A stretch of 64,000 bases of DNA from CAVYXK01 sp963708245 (GTDB lineage: Bacteria > Pseudomonadota > Alphaproteobacteria > Acetobacterales > Acetobacteraceae). Every line of letters starts with the position of its first letter. The first letter of the stretch is position 1. The notes under the pieces are model-generated. The model did no database searches and had not been told where the DNA came from. It worked only from the letters and a program-made list of their open reading frames with translations. The stretch is taken from assembly GCA_963708245.1 (NCBI GenBank), contig OY970201.1, forward strand, positions 7,130,001 through 7,194,000, in the 5' to 3' direction. A program made the position numbers and the translations under genes. Below, piece after piece: positions 8,900-17,207 of the stretch.

Positions 8900-10231
8900 T
8901 TGGGCAACCTATCAACTCCGAACAGTGTTCAGAAACTGCAGATGGCGTTGCACGCGAAAGCGAAGGCAGAAGCTGGCTATCGCTTCTATGCCCTGTACGA
9001 CAAGATCAGCCGTGAAGACATCTTGGCTCATGCCTATGCCCTGTGCCGCTCCAACAAGGGTGCACCAGGCGTGGACGGTCAGGACTTCGCGGACATCGAG
9101 GCGTATGGGACGCAGCGGTGGCTCGGCGAACTGGCGCTTGCACTCAGGCAGGAGACCTACCGACCGGAACCGATCAGACGCGTGTTTATTGCGAAAGCCA
9201 ACGGCAAACTCAGGCCGCTGGGCATCTCGACCGTGCGGGATCGGGTCTGCATGACAGCAGCGATGCTGGTGCTGGAACCGATCTTTGAAGCCGACCTTCC
9301 ACCGGAGCAATACGCTTACCGTCCCGGGCGCAACGCCCAACAGGCGGTGATCGAGGTGGAGGAACTGCTGTTCCGTGGCCACCCGGAAGTGGTTGACGCC
9401 GACCTCGCGGACTACTTCGGGAGCATTCCCCATGCCGACCTCTTGAAGTCGGTGGCTCGCCGGATCGTTGATCGGCGTGTGCTGCATCTGATCAGGATGT
9501 GGCTGGACTGCCCCGTGGAAGAAACCGACAAACGAGGGCGGAGGACACGCACGACGGAGGCTCGGGACAAGCGGTGCGGCATCCCGCAAGGCTCACCCAT
9601 CTCACCACTGCTGGCGAATCTCTACATGCGCCGGTTTGTGCTGGGCTGGAAGAAGCTCGGGCTGGAGCGACGCCTCGGCACGCGCATCGTGACTTACGCC
9701 GACGACCTCGTGATCCTGTGCCGGAAGGGCAACGCCGACGAGGCGTTGCGACGACTGCGCGAGATCATGGGCAAGCTGAAGCTCACGGTGAACGAGGAGA
9801 AGACACGTATCTGCAAGGTGCCGGAAGGGGAGTTCGACTTCCTGGGATACACGTTCGGACGGATGTATTCGGCGAGAACCGGCAAGGCCCGCTTGGGTCA
9901 GCGGCCATCAAAGAAGAGCATCAAGCGCATGGTCGACAAAGTCCACGCGCTGACTGACCGATCGGGTACTTGGCAGAAGACCACAGAGCTGGTGGAGCAG
10001 TTGAACCGCGCGTTACGCGGATGGGCCAACTACTTCAGCGTTGGCACTGTCAACAAGGCGTATCGGGCGCTCGACAGCTACACGGCGGTGCGGTTGCGCC
10101 GGTGGTTGCGTTCCAAGCACAAGGTCAGGCGACGCAGGGGCGGGAGCTATCCACCCTCGCACCTCTACGGGCACTTCGGGCTCGTGCGCCTGAGCCGGCT
10201 TGGGCACGACGTGGCGTGGGTGAAGGCGTGA
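8900..10231 (+). CDS. ltrA: Group II intron reverse transcriptase/maturase
   Basis: A 443-residue intron-encoded protein that binds the intron RNA to aid splicing and reverse-transcribes it during mobility. RT blocks follow the usual order: NKGAPGVDGQ, RPEPIRRVFIAKANGKLRPLGI, YRPGRNAQQAV, a VDADLADYFGSIPH block, GIPQGSPISPLLANLYM, the catalytic YADDLV and FDFLGYTFG. A GIIM maturase (X) domain follows, with LNRALRGWANYFSVG. There is no C-terminal HNH endonuclease, so insertion probably uses nicks or replication forks. I chose the TTG at 8900 (GGAG upstream). The ORF ends 13 bases before domain V. Confidence 0.93.
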   Translation: MGNLSTPNSVQKLQMALHAKAKAEAGYRFYALYDKISREDILAHAYALCRSNKGAPGVDGQDFADIEAYGTQRWLGELALALRQETYRPEPIRRVFIAKANGKLRPLGISTVRDRVCMTAAMLVLEPIFEADLPPEQYAYRPGRNAQQAVIEVEELLFRGHPEVVDADLADYFGSIPHADLLKSVARRIVDRRVLHLIRMWLDCPVEETDKRGRRTRTTEARDKRCGIPQGSPISPLLANLYMRRFVLGWKKLGLERRLGTRIVTYADDLVILCRKGNADEALRRLREIMGKLKLTVNEEKTRICKVPEGEFDFLGYTFGRMYSARTGKARLGQRPSKKSIKRMVDKVHALTDRSGTWQKTTELVEQLNRALRGWANYFSVGTVNKAYRALDSYTAVRLRRWLRSKHKVRRRRGGSYPPSHLYGHFGLVRLSRLGHDVAWVKA

Positions 10232-10243
10232 TGTCTTGTCCGA

Positions 10244-10276
10244 GAGCCGGATGCGGGAGATCTGCATGTCCGGTTC
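10244..10276 (+). ncRNA. Group II intron domain V
   Basis: The catalytic hairpin GAGCCGGATGCGG...GCATGTCCGGTTC has the usual outer stem (GAGCCGG/CCGGTTC), the internal bulge and a short capped stem. Domain VI follows, closed by GGTGTGG/CCACACC. Confidence 0.9.
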
Positions 10277-10390
10277 GATGAGCGGGGTGTGGAGACGGAG
10301 CCACGGCCGGACCAGTGAGGCACCGCCAAACGAAAGGGGCGGCAACAGATATGTTCGACCTACAGCCACCGCGCCACACCTCGACTCTAC

Positions 10391-11045
10391 CGCGTTCACT
10401 GTAACGACCCGCAGCGCGCACGGCGCCTACACCCATCTCTCGGCGAGTGCTACCAAGATCGCCGGACGATTGATCGCCGACCTCGAGAAGGTCACAGAAA
10501 TTCCGGCGACGCCGCCCGACAATATCGTGCGGGCGCTCGAACGAGCCTCGGCGGCTGTCGATCAGGCGATGGGCCCCGGCGCATCTCTCATCGCGCCCAA
10601 GGTAACCCTCAACGTCGGCGTGATGACAGGTGGCCTGAAGGTCAACATGGTCCCCGGTCAATGCCGGATCGAGGCCGACATTCGCTTGCCTCTCGGCCTC
10701 GGCAAGGAAACCATCATGGAGGAAGTCCACAAAATTGTTGCGCGTTACCCCGAGGTCACCGCAGAGGAGATCAACTTCAACCCTCCATCCTATTGCGATC
10801 CGTACGGCGAGATGGTCGAGATTTTGCAAAATAACGCCAGGCAGCTCTCCGGGGTCGAGCCGGTGCCGATCGTGAGCCTGGGCGGTACTGATGCCCGTCT
10901 CTGGCGCTATCGTAACATTCCGGCTTACGTGTATGGGCCGCCACCGGCCGGCATGGGCTCCTGCGACGAGCATGTGAGCCTGGAAGATTTTTTTCAGGTG
11001 GTTCGCACGCACGTGCTCTCGGCGTACGACTACCTGACGCGATGA
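10391..11045 (+). CDS. M20 peptidase/deacylase, 3' exon
   Basis: The C-terminal half of the intron-split enzyme. It contains the lid/dimerisation domain, starting FTVTTRSAHGAYTHLSASATK, and the catalytic end with VSLGGTDARLWRY and the metal-binding GSCDEHVSLEDFF. The first base completes the codon started by the last two bases of the 5' exon. It has no start codon or ribosome binding site of its own; the upstream ATG at 10236 lies within intron sequence. Function therefore depends on splicing. Confidence 0.87.
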
Positions 11046-11156
11046 GTTGTTTGCTTTGATGTTGATCTTTGCGGCGTGTCGTCTCGGCGAAAGCTGGCGG
11101 AATGCGCTTCGCTTTTCGGCCCTACGGGCGTGGTGTAGCCGCAAGGCCGATTGGTA

Positions 11157-12314
11157 TCAGCCATCCGTAACCAGCAGATGGCGCGGCGCCCGGCTGATCG
11201 GCTCGCAGCCGGTTTCGGTGATGATCGCGGTTTCTCCGAGCGACATGCTCAGCCCGGTGTCGCTGTTGAGCAAAATCATGTGCAGGAAGAATACCATATT
11301 CGGCGCCAGCACCTGGGGCTCTCCCGCGTAGACCATTGGCCAGTCCATCCAGGTCGGAGGGTAGGTCGCCCCCATCGTATAACCGCAGGCATTGAGGAAA
11401 TGCCCGGCGTGCCCAGCTTTTGTCAGCACCCGGGCATGGGCCGCGAACACCTGGCCGACCGTATTCCCGGGCCGCAACTCCGCCTCGCAGGCGTCGAGTG
11501 CTTCTGCGCACGCGTCGAACATGTGCTGGTAGCGCGGGTCGGGTTCGCCCGTCAGGATCACGTACATCAGCGCCGCATGATAGTGGCGGTACGCAGCGGC
11601 GATCTCGAACTGCACCTGGTCGCGTGGCGCCACTGTGCCGTGGCCGGTGTGGTAGCGGACCAGAAGTGCGTCCTCGCCGGCCCCTAAGGGCCAGCGACTG
11701 GCGCTCGGGTCACCATCACCGCGCATGATCGTGTTCATCATCTCGCCGTAAATGGCGCCGACGGGGGCCTCTGGACGCGTCATGCGCCGCGACACTGCGC
11801 ACGCCTCCTCGACCAGTCGGCCTGCCTGGCGCAAGTAAACCAATTCCGCGGGGCTTTTGACGAGGCGGAGCAATCGGACGAGGTCGGAAGCGTCGATCAG
11901 CTCGCAGAAACCGGCAAACGCGGCATTGACCATTCTGCCGCGCTGTGCGGTAAGGCCGTAGGCGTAATATTCGACTCCGATTCGCTTACCGCGACCACCG
12001 TAATCCGCCACCATGTCCCGCAGTTCGGCTGCCGGATTCGCCCCCTCGCGATCGGTCCAGATGCGGATGTCTTCGATCACTGAAGTGAGGCGCGCCTGTC
12101 GCTGGTCAGCCGAGCGTGTCAGCAATGCCAGAGCACCGTCGGCTCCCAGATACATACCCTGGAACATGCTGTAACCGCCCGTGTCATAGCCGGTCAGGTA
12201 ATACATGCTCTCCTGGCGAAAGATCAGGAGACCGTCGAAGCCACTCTTGGCCATCTCCTCGCGGGCGCGCCTCTGGCGGGCAGCGAATTCATCTCGGCTA
12301 AAGTGGAGCGCCAT
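11157..12314 (-). CDS. Creatinase-like M24 family protein lacking most metal ligands
   Basis: A 385-residue pita-bread fold protein: an N-terminal creatinase domain (FDGLLIFRQESMYYLTGYDT) and a C-terminal M24 domain. The usual metal ligands are replaced. The Asp pair appears as FEIAAAYRHYHAAL, the GHG-type His segment as ACGYTMGATYPP, and the first Glu segment as NMVFFLHM; only the final Glu (SLGETA) remains. This resembles creatinase or ectoine-hydrolase type enzymes, which hydrolyse small C-N bonds, more than aminopeptidase P. The start is the ATG with AAGGAGG 8 bases upstream, not the longer 5' extension. It is convergent with the M20 gene. Confidence 0.82.
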   Translation of the reverse strand: MALHFSRDEFAARQRRAREEMAKSGFDGLLIFRQESMYYLTGYDTGGYSMFQGMYLGADGALALLTRSADQRQARLTSVIEDIRIWTDREGANPAAELRDMVADYGGRGKRIGVEYYAYGLTAQRGRMVNAAFAGFCELIDASDLVRLLRLVKSPAELVYLRQAGRLVEEACAVSRRMTRPEAPVGAIYGEMMNTIMRGDGDPSASRWPLGAGEDALLVRYHTGHGTVAPRDQVQFEIAAAYRHYHAALMYVILTGEPDPRYQHMFDACAEALDACEAELRPGNTVGQVFAAHARVLTKAGHAGHFLNACGYTMGATYPPTWMDWPMVYAGEPQVLAPNMVFFLHMILLNSDTGLSMSLGETAIITETGCEPISRAPRHLLVTDG

Positions 12315-12641
12315 TGATCGCCTCCTTCCGATGGGAACAAACCGCCTAATTCGCGGCCTCTGAGATTCCCGGAACAGGATCCGAGAGGCTGCTGCGCCCC
12401 GCGCCCCCTGAGCATCGCATTTGAGCGTACATCTCGTCGAGCACTCACGAGGAACGTCGGAAGCTGCCGATGTAGCGAGGGTCGGCCGATCCAATGCAGC
12501 AACGGTGTGATCCAGCTCACAGCCTGGGCGTGGCGAAAATCATAGTTTCGGTGTGACGCACCTCGCTGAAATCGCCTGATTTTTTAGGGATCATCCGCGT
12601 CGTCGGGAAGCGACCGGCGCGACGATCGGCAGGAGGCGGCG
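12315..12641. other. Spacer between divergent genes
   Basis: 327 bases with no supportable gene. It separates the leftward creatinase-like gene from two rightward tiny ORFs and should hold both promoters. A GGAGGCGG sequence just before 12642 is the ribosome binding site of the first tiny ORF. Confidence 0.45.
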
Positions 12642-12830
12642 ATGAGGAAAATTCTGTTGGCAGTGGTCGGGGCCATGACCATCGCAGTGGCAGCAGCGCC
12701 TTTCGCGACCCGGACCTGTGTCGGCGGGACCGCCCCAAGCGCAAGCGCGGCCGCGATCGACGCAGCCGCCGCCTATCGCGACGCCCGCGTTCTTGAGCCC
12801 GGCTCTCGCGGCAGCGTAGTCGAAGTCTAA
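12642..12830 (+). CDS. Small secreted hypothetical protein
   Basis: A 62-residue ORF starting MRKILLAVVGAMTIAVAAAPFATRT, a clear signal peptide, followed by an Ala/Ser-rich mature part with a single Cys. AGGAGGCGGCG precedes the ATG at ideal distance. No domain is recognised. It is followed 28 bases later by another tiny membrane-type ORF, and the two may form an operon. Function is unknown. Confidence 0.45.
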   Translation: MRKILLAVVGAMTIAVAAAPFATRTCVGGTAPSASAAAIDAAAAYRDARVLEPGSRGSVVEV

Positions 12831-12858
12831 CGGTCACACAGCAGAGGGAGATGTTCCC

Positions 12859-12990
12859 ATGATCGCAGTCTTGCTGATCGGCGGGGTAGCGCTGTTCATC
12901 GCGGTTGGCTTCAGGGCCTTGCTGGTGCCCTTTACCGACACGTTCATGGCAAATCCACATGACGGCCAATGGCCCTGCCTGGCCGACTGA
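12859..12990 (+). CDS. Tiny single-span membrane protein
   Basis: A 43-residue ORF, MIAVLLIGGVALFIAVGFRALLVPF followed by a short polar tail (DTFMANPHDGQWPCLAD). One transmembrane helix is predicted by eye. AGAGGGAG lies 8 bases before the ATG. No family is recognised. Proximity to the 62-residue secreted ORF suggests co-expression. It is too short to exclude chance, but the ribosome binding site and composition favour a real gene. Confidence 0.35.
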   Translation: MIAVLLIGGVALFIAVGFRALLVPFTDTFMANPHDGQWPCLAD

Positions 12991-13128
12991 TCCGCGACCA
13001 GATTCCATGAGGCGGCTCATCCGGCCGGAGCCGGTGGCGAACGAGCTTCAGGATGCCCTGGAGCAGGAGGCTCACCGAGGCGCTGGCTCTGGCGGAGGCG
13101 ACCCGGTGGGACTCGCCGATAGGTAGAC

Positions 13129-14940
13129 TCAGTGCGCGGCGGATTCCAGCGCCTGGTCGAGGTCGCGGATCAGATCCTCGGTGGTTTCCAGGCCGATCGA
13201 CAGGCGGATCACGTCTGGGCCGGCCCCGGCGGCAAGGCGCTGCTCATCGCTGAGCTGGCGATGCGTGGTGGAGGCGGGGTGCAGGATCAGGCTGCGGGTA
13301 TCGCCGATGTTCGCCAGGTGTGAGAACAGGCGGACATTCTCCACCAGCCGGGTGCCGGCCTCGTAGCCGCCGCGCACGCCAAAGGTGAATACGGCGCCGG
13401 CGCCGCCGCGCAGATATTTGCGAGCCAGTGCGTGATACGGACTGGACTCGAGCCCGGCATAAGACACCCAGGCGACGGCGGGATGCGCTTCGAGGAATTC
13501 CGCCACTCGCTGGGCGTTGGCGCAGTGCCGGTCCATGCGAACGTGCAGGGTCTCGATGCCGGTGATAGTGAGGAACGCGTTCATCGGCGCCATGGTGGGG
13601 CCGAAGTCACGCAGCGCGACGGCACGCGCTTTCGTGGTGAAGGCGAAATCGCCGAAATTCTCGTAGAAGCGCAGGCCGTGATAGGCGGGTTCCGGCTCGG
13701 TCAGCGAGGGGAACCGGTCGCCCTGCGCCCAGTCGAACCGGCCGGATTCGACGATGATGCCGCCCAGCGAATTGCCGTGGCCGTCGAGGAATTTGGTCGT
13801 CGAATGGACGATAATGTCGGCGCCCCATTCCATCGGGCGGCACAGATAGGGCGTGGCCAGCGTGTTATCGACGATCAGTGGGATGCCGGCTTCGTGCGCG
13901 ATATGCGCCACCGCTTCTAAATCGACGATGATGCCGCCCGGATTCGCGAGGCTTTCGACGAAAATCGCCTTGCAGCGTGGCGTGAGGGCGCGGCGGAAAT
14001 TCTCCGGATCCTTCGGATCGACGAAATGGCAGGTCCAGCCCAGCTTCTTGAACGACAGCCCGAATTGGGTGAGTGAGCCGCCATAGAGATTGCGCGAGGC
14101 CAGGAACTCGTCGCCGGCTTCCATCATGGTGGCGAATACCAGGAACTGCGCGGCGTGGCCCGAGGCGGCCGCCAGGGCGGCGCGTCCGCCTTCGAGGCTG
14201 GCCACACGTTCTTCGAGCACCGAAACGGTGGGATTGGTCAGCCGCGAATAGATGTAGCCGAACGTATGCAGGTTGAAGAGCGAGGCGGCGTGATCGACGT
14301 CGTCGAAGACGTAGGAAGTAGTCTGGAAGATCGGCGTGGTGCGCGCGCCGGTGGTGGGATCGGGCTGGGCGCCGGCGTGAACGGCCCGGGTCTCGAATCC
14401 GTAGGTGACGTTCTGGGAGGGCAGGGGGCTCGGCTTGGCGTGCCGGTCGGTGGGTGCCTCGGCGGCGCGGTTGCGAATGATACCAGAATTGACGCCGCTC
14501 CAGGATAGCTCGCCGCCCAACCGGCCGTATTCGATCTTGGCGCAGCGGTCCATGACCACTTCGATCCCGGCGGCTTCCGCCTTGGCGGCGGCTTCTTCGT
14601 TGCGGATGCCGAGCTGCATCCAGATGACCGGCGCACCGATCGCGATCGCATCGTCGACGACGGGTCCGACGTGCTCGGAGGGGCGGAAGATATCGACCAT
14701 GTCGATCTTGTCGGGGATTTCGCGCAGGCTGGGATAGACGCGTTCGCCGAGCAGGTCCTTGCCGGCGTGGCCAGGATTCACCGGGATCACGCGGTAGCCT
14801 TTGCGTTGCAGGTATTTCATCACGAAATAGCTGGGGCGATTCCAGTTGGTGGAGGCACCGACCAGCGCAATGGTTCGCACGGTGGAGAGGATGCGCCGCA
14901 GCTTGGCGTCGGCGTAGGGGATGGGGTCGAGAGCGGTCAT
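13129..14940 (-). CDS. metY: CoA-binding domain fused to O-acetylhomoserine sulfhydrylase
   Basis: A 603-residue natural fusion. Residues ~1-145 are a YccU-type CoA-binding (Rossmann) domain (IALVGASTNWNRPSYFVMKYLQRKG, VIPVNPGHAG). After a linker, residues ~178-603 form a PLP-dependent Cys/Met-metabolism enzyme that makes homocysteine from O-acetylhomoserine and sulfide. The Schiff-base lysine is K383 in HSTTKFLDGHGNS; TSYVFDDVDHAASLF, YSRLTNPTVSVLEER and GLETTEDLI are family marks. The CoA domain could sense CoA status or cofactor level, which is not established. No SAM riboswitch was recognised in the short upstream gap. Confidence 0.9.
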   Translation of the reverse strand: MTALDPIPYADAKLRRILSTVRTIALVGASTNWNRPSYFVMKYLQRKGYRVIPVNPGHAGKDLLGERVYPSLREIPDKIDMVDIFRPSEHVGPVVDDAIAIGAPVIWMQLGIRNEEAAAKAEAAGIEVVMDRCAKIEYGRLGGELSWSGVNSGIIRNRAAEAPTDRHAKPSPLPSQNVTYGFETRAVHAGAQPDPTTGARTTPIFQTTSYVFDDVDHAASLFNLHTFGYIYSRLTNPTVSVLEERVASLEGGRAALAAASGHAAQFLVFATMMEAGDEFLASRNLYGGSLTQFGLSFKKLGWTCHFVDPKDPENFRRALTPRCKAIFVESLANPGGIIVDLEAVAHIAHEAGIPLIVDNTLATPYLCRPMEWGADIIVHSTTKFLDGHGNSLGGIIVESGRFDWAQGDRFPSLTEPEPAYHGLRFYENFGDFAFTTKARAVALRDFGPTMAPMNAFLTITGIETLHVRMDRHCANAQRVAEFLEAHPAVAWVSYAGLESSPYHALARKYLRGGAGAVFTFGVRGGYEAGTRLVENVRLFSHLANIGDTRSLILHPASTTHRQLSDEQRLAAGAGPDVIRLSIGLETTEDLIRDLDQALESAAH

Positions 14941-14997
14941 GACGGTGTCCTGGGGTGCGGGCGGCCTAAGCCGTCACCGAGCCTTATTGCCGGCAAC

Positions 14998-15423
14998 TCA
15001 GGACTGCAAGCTGGCGGACGCAGCGTTCCCGACCAACTGCTTGCGAAGGCTGTCGAGGTCGCCAAGTACCCAGAGATCGGAGATCTTCTCGCCGGTGAAA
15101 GTGAACAGTGCTGCCCCGACCCAGGACACCCGTTTGCCGGTCGGCGTGAAGCCCAGGAAGTCTGCGCGGTGCAGGCCGGAAAAGAGCACCTTCGCGAACA
15201 CTTTGTCAGCCTCCACGACCACTATCTGAATGGTGCACGTGTAGTCGGCAAGGGCGCCGGTCACGGCATCGAGGTAATCGCAGAACTCGTCATAGCCGCG
15301 TCTTTCCTGACCGAGCGAACCGCGGAACGTGAAGCCCTGGTGGAACAGGCTGGGCAGGCGCGCCTTGTCGCGGCGGTTCCAGACATCCTGGTAGAATTCA
15401 ATGACGGCGGTTCTGTGATCCAT
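14998..15423 (-). CDS. SnoaL-like polyketide cyclase family protein
   Basis: A 141-residue NTF2-fold protein: VIEFYQDVWNRRDKARLPSLFHQGFTFRG is the typical N-terminal helix and strand, followed by FCDYLDAVTGALADYT, the HRADFLGFTPTGKRVSW sheet and a final FTFTGEKISDLWVLGDLDSL. Substrate is unknown. The ATG starts five bases after the ugpE-like stop, so it probably belongs to the Ugp-type operon and is translated by coupling. A longer frame upstream overlaps the permease and is rejected. Confidence 0.75.
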   Translation of the reverse strand: MDHRTAVIEFYQDVWNRRDKARLPSLFHQGFTFRGSLGQERRGYDEFCDYLDAVTGALADYTCTIQIVVVEADKVFAKVLFSGLHRADFLGFTPTGKRVSWVGAALFTFTGEKISDLWVLGDLDSLRKQLVGNAASASLQS

Positions 15424-15428
15424 GGATA

Positions 15429-16274
15429 TTACGACCGCGCCGTACGCATGAAGCTTTGCACGAACTGCCGCTGGAACAGCAGGAACGCGACCACCAGCGG
15501 CGCAGTGGACAGCAGGGTCGCGGCGGTGATGATCGCCCAGTTGGTGCCTTGATCGGTGGTGGAGAACATCGCCAGCCCGACCGTGATCGGCCGCACATTG
15601 ATCGAGTTGGTGATCACCAGCGGCCAGAGGAAATTGTTCCAGTGGAAGCTCACGAGTACCAACCCGTAAGCAATGTAGGTCGGGCGGGCCAACGGCACAT
15701 AGACCCGCCACAGGCGGCCCAGCAGTCCCAGGCCGGCGAGTCGTGCTGCGTCGTCCAGATCCTGCGGCACGGTGCGGAAGGTCTGGCGCAGCAGAAAGAT
15801 GCCGAAGGCAGAGCCAAGATATGGCAGCGCAATTCCCAGCAGCGAATCAACCAAGCCGATCTCGCCGACCGTCCGGTAGTTCTCCACCATCAGCACGTCC
15901 GGCGTGATCATGAGCTGCAACAGCACCGCGGCGAACAGGATATCGCGACCGGGGAAGCGCAGCCGGGCGAAGGCGAACGCCGCTGGCGTGCAGAGCACGA
16001 ACTGCGCCGCCAGCACCATGCTCACCAGCAGCACGGTGTTCACCATGTAATGCCCGAACGGCGCCATGCCCCAGGCGACGGCGAAATTGCGCAGCGTCAC
16101 TGGCGCGGTCAGGTCGAAGCCTGCCACGGATGAAGCGGGATGGATCGCACTCCAGGTGGCCCAGAGCAGCGGCAGTATCCACAGGAGCCCCAGCATCCAA
16201 GCGCCCAGCAATTCCAGTCGTAGCGCCGGAATCCGCAGCCTGCCGGCCGGGGCGGCAAGCGTGCTCGCACTCAT
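15429..16274 (-). CDS. ugpE: Carbohydrate/glycerol-phosphate ABC transporter permease (UgpE type)
   Basis: A 281-residue inner-membrane permease with six hydrophobic spans. The EAA loop is DLDDAARLAGLGLLGRLWRVYVPLARP, and the C-terminal FHWNNFLWPLVITNS and NWAIITAATLLSTAPLVVAFLLFQRQFVQSF segments are typical of MalG/UgpE. The ATG at 16272-16274 overlaps the stop codon that the upstream permease would use if it had no frameshift (ATGA). As sequenced, the upstream permease reads into this frame. Confidence 0.85.
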   Translation of the reverse strand: MSASTLAAPAGRLRIPALRLELLGAWMLGLLWILPLLWATWSAIHPASSVAGFDLTAPVTLRNFAVAWGMAPFGHYMVNTVLLVSMVLAAQFVLCTPAAFAFARLRFPGRDILFAAVLLQLMITPDVLMVENYRTVGEIGLVDSLLGIALPYLGSAFGIFLLRQTFRTVPQDLDDAARLAGLGLLGRLWRVYVPLARPTYIAYGLVLVSFHWNNFLWPLVITNSINVRPITVGLAMFSTTDQGTNWAIITAATLLSTAPLVVAFLLFQRQFVQSFMRTARS

Positions 16275-17207
16275 CGGTAGTGCACCCGGCGCGCAAGCAG
16301 CCCGAACTGCAGCGATGCGACGGCGGAGAGCAGCAGCAGCAGGACCACTGTCAGCGCGGCGGCGTAGTTCGTGTCCCAGTACCTGGAATCCGACTTGGTA
16401 GATGTAATAGAGCAGGATGGCGGTGGCGTTGTCTGGGCCGCCCTTGGTCAGCACCACGATCTGATCGACCAGACGGAATGCGTCTATCACCGCGTTGACG
16501 AAGACGAAGAGAGTCGTCGGCATCAGCAGCGGCCAGATGACGCGGCGGAAGAACGTCCAGCGCGATGCGCCCTCGAGATCGGAGGCTTCACCAAGTTCAG
16601 GTGGCAGCGACTGCAGGGCGGCGAGGTAGAAGATCATATAGAACCCGGCCATCTTCCAGATGGCGATAATGATCATGGCTGGCAGTGCGGTAGAGGCCGA
16701 GCCGAGCCAGTTCCAGTCGCCGAAGCCGAATGGTGAGAGGGCGCGGTCGATCAGGCCGTAGCCTGGGGTGAAGAAGAACAGCCAGATATTTGCTACTGCA
16801 ATCATTGGCAGGATGGTGGGGGTGAAATAGGCGAGCCGGAGGAACGCTCGTCCGGGGAAGCGTCGGTTCACCGCCAGCGCCATAGTCAGCGATAGCGCCA
16901 TCGTGGCTGGGATGGTGCATGCGGCGTACACCGCGTTGTTGCGCAGCGCCTGCCAGAACACCGGGTCCTGGGCCATGGCGGCGAAATTCACCGCTGGATC
17001 GAGATGCGAAGGATGGTGCGGAACCGGCGTGGAATGCAGGCTGGCCCATACTGTTTCCAGCGCGGGCCAGTGGGTGAACAGTGCCAGCAGGGCGACGGCG
17101 GGCAATACGAGAAGCCAGCCTTGTAGGGTTTCTCGCTGGCGAAGAATGCGAGGCTGCGCGGCCCCCGGTCCCTCCCGCAAGGGGAGGGGGGAAGATGATT
17201 GTTTCAT
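16271..17207 (-). pseudogene. ugpA: Carbohydrate/glycerol-phosphate ABC permease (UgpA type) with one-base frameshift
   Basis: MalF/UgpA-type inner-membrane permease: GWLLVLPAVALLALFTHWPAL, YFTPTILPMIAVANIWLFFF, PPELGEASDLEGASRWTFFRRVIWP (EAA loop) and DQIVVLTKGGPDNATAILLYYIYQVGFQ are all intact. At 16382-16383 one extra C (G on the coding strand) shifts the frame. Removing it restores the conserved YWDTNYAAALTVVLLLLLS ending and a stop overlapping the ugpE start. Unrepaired, the frame runs on and fuses to ugpE, giving a protein of about 592 residues (15429-17207). The start overlaps the ugpB stop (ATGA). Its first residues (SSPLPLREGPG) are encoded by a REP-like palindrome. Confidence 0.75.
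17170..17190. repeat. REP-like hairpin inside the ugpA-like 5' coding region
   Basis: CCCTCCCGCAAGGGGAGGG, the same core as at 3652 and 42341. It lies within codons ~6-13 of the permease frame and starts 15 bases from the ATG. Confidence 0.65.

Larger units (their letters stand above)
8408..10390 (+). mobile_element. Group II intron with encoded reverse transcriptase
   Basis: A complete retroelement of 1983 bases. The 5' end is GTGCGCC and the 3' end is CTCTAC, with a candidate branch-point A seven bases from the end. A canonical domain V lies at 10244-10276. An intron-encoded RT/maturase ORF lies between domain I and domain V. Excision reconstructs the M20 peptidase reading frame exactly, which supports both boundaries. 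The intron lies in the same orientation as its host gene, as splicing requires. The exon-binding sequences were not assigned with confidence. Confidence 0.9.

Noticed and set aside
14941..14997. SAM-type riboswitch before the sulfhydrylase fusion
   Set aside because: The 57-base gap lacks the conserved core of SAM-II or SAM/SAH riboswitches and is largely occupied by the end of the neighbouring gene's spacer.
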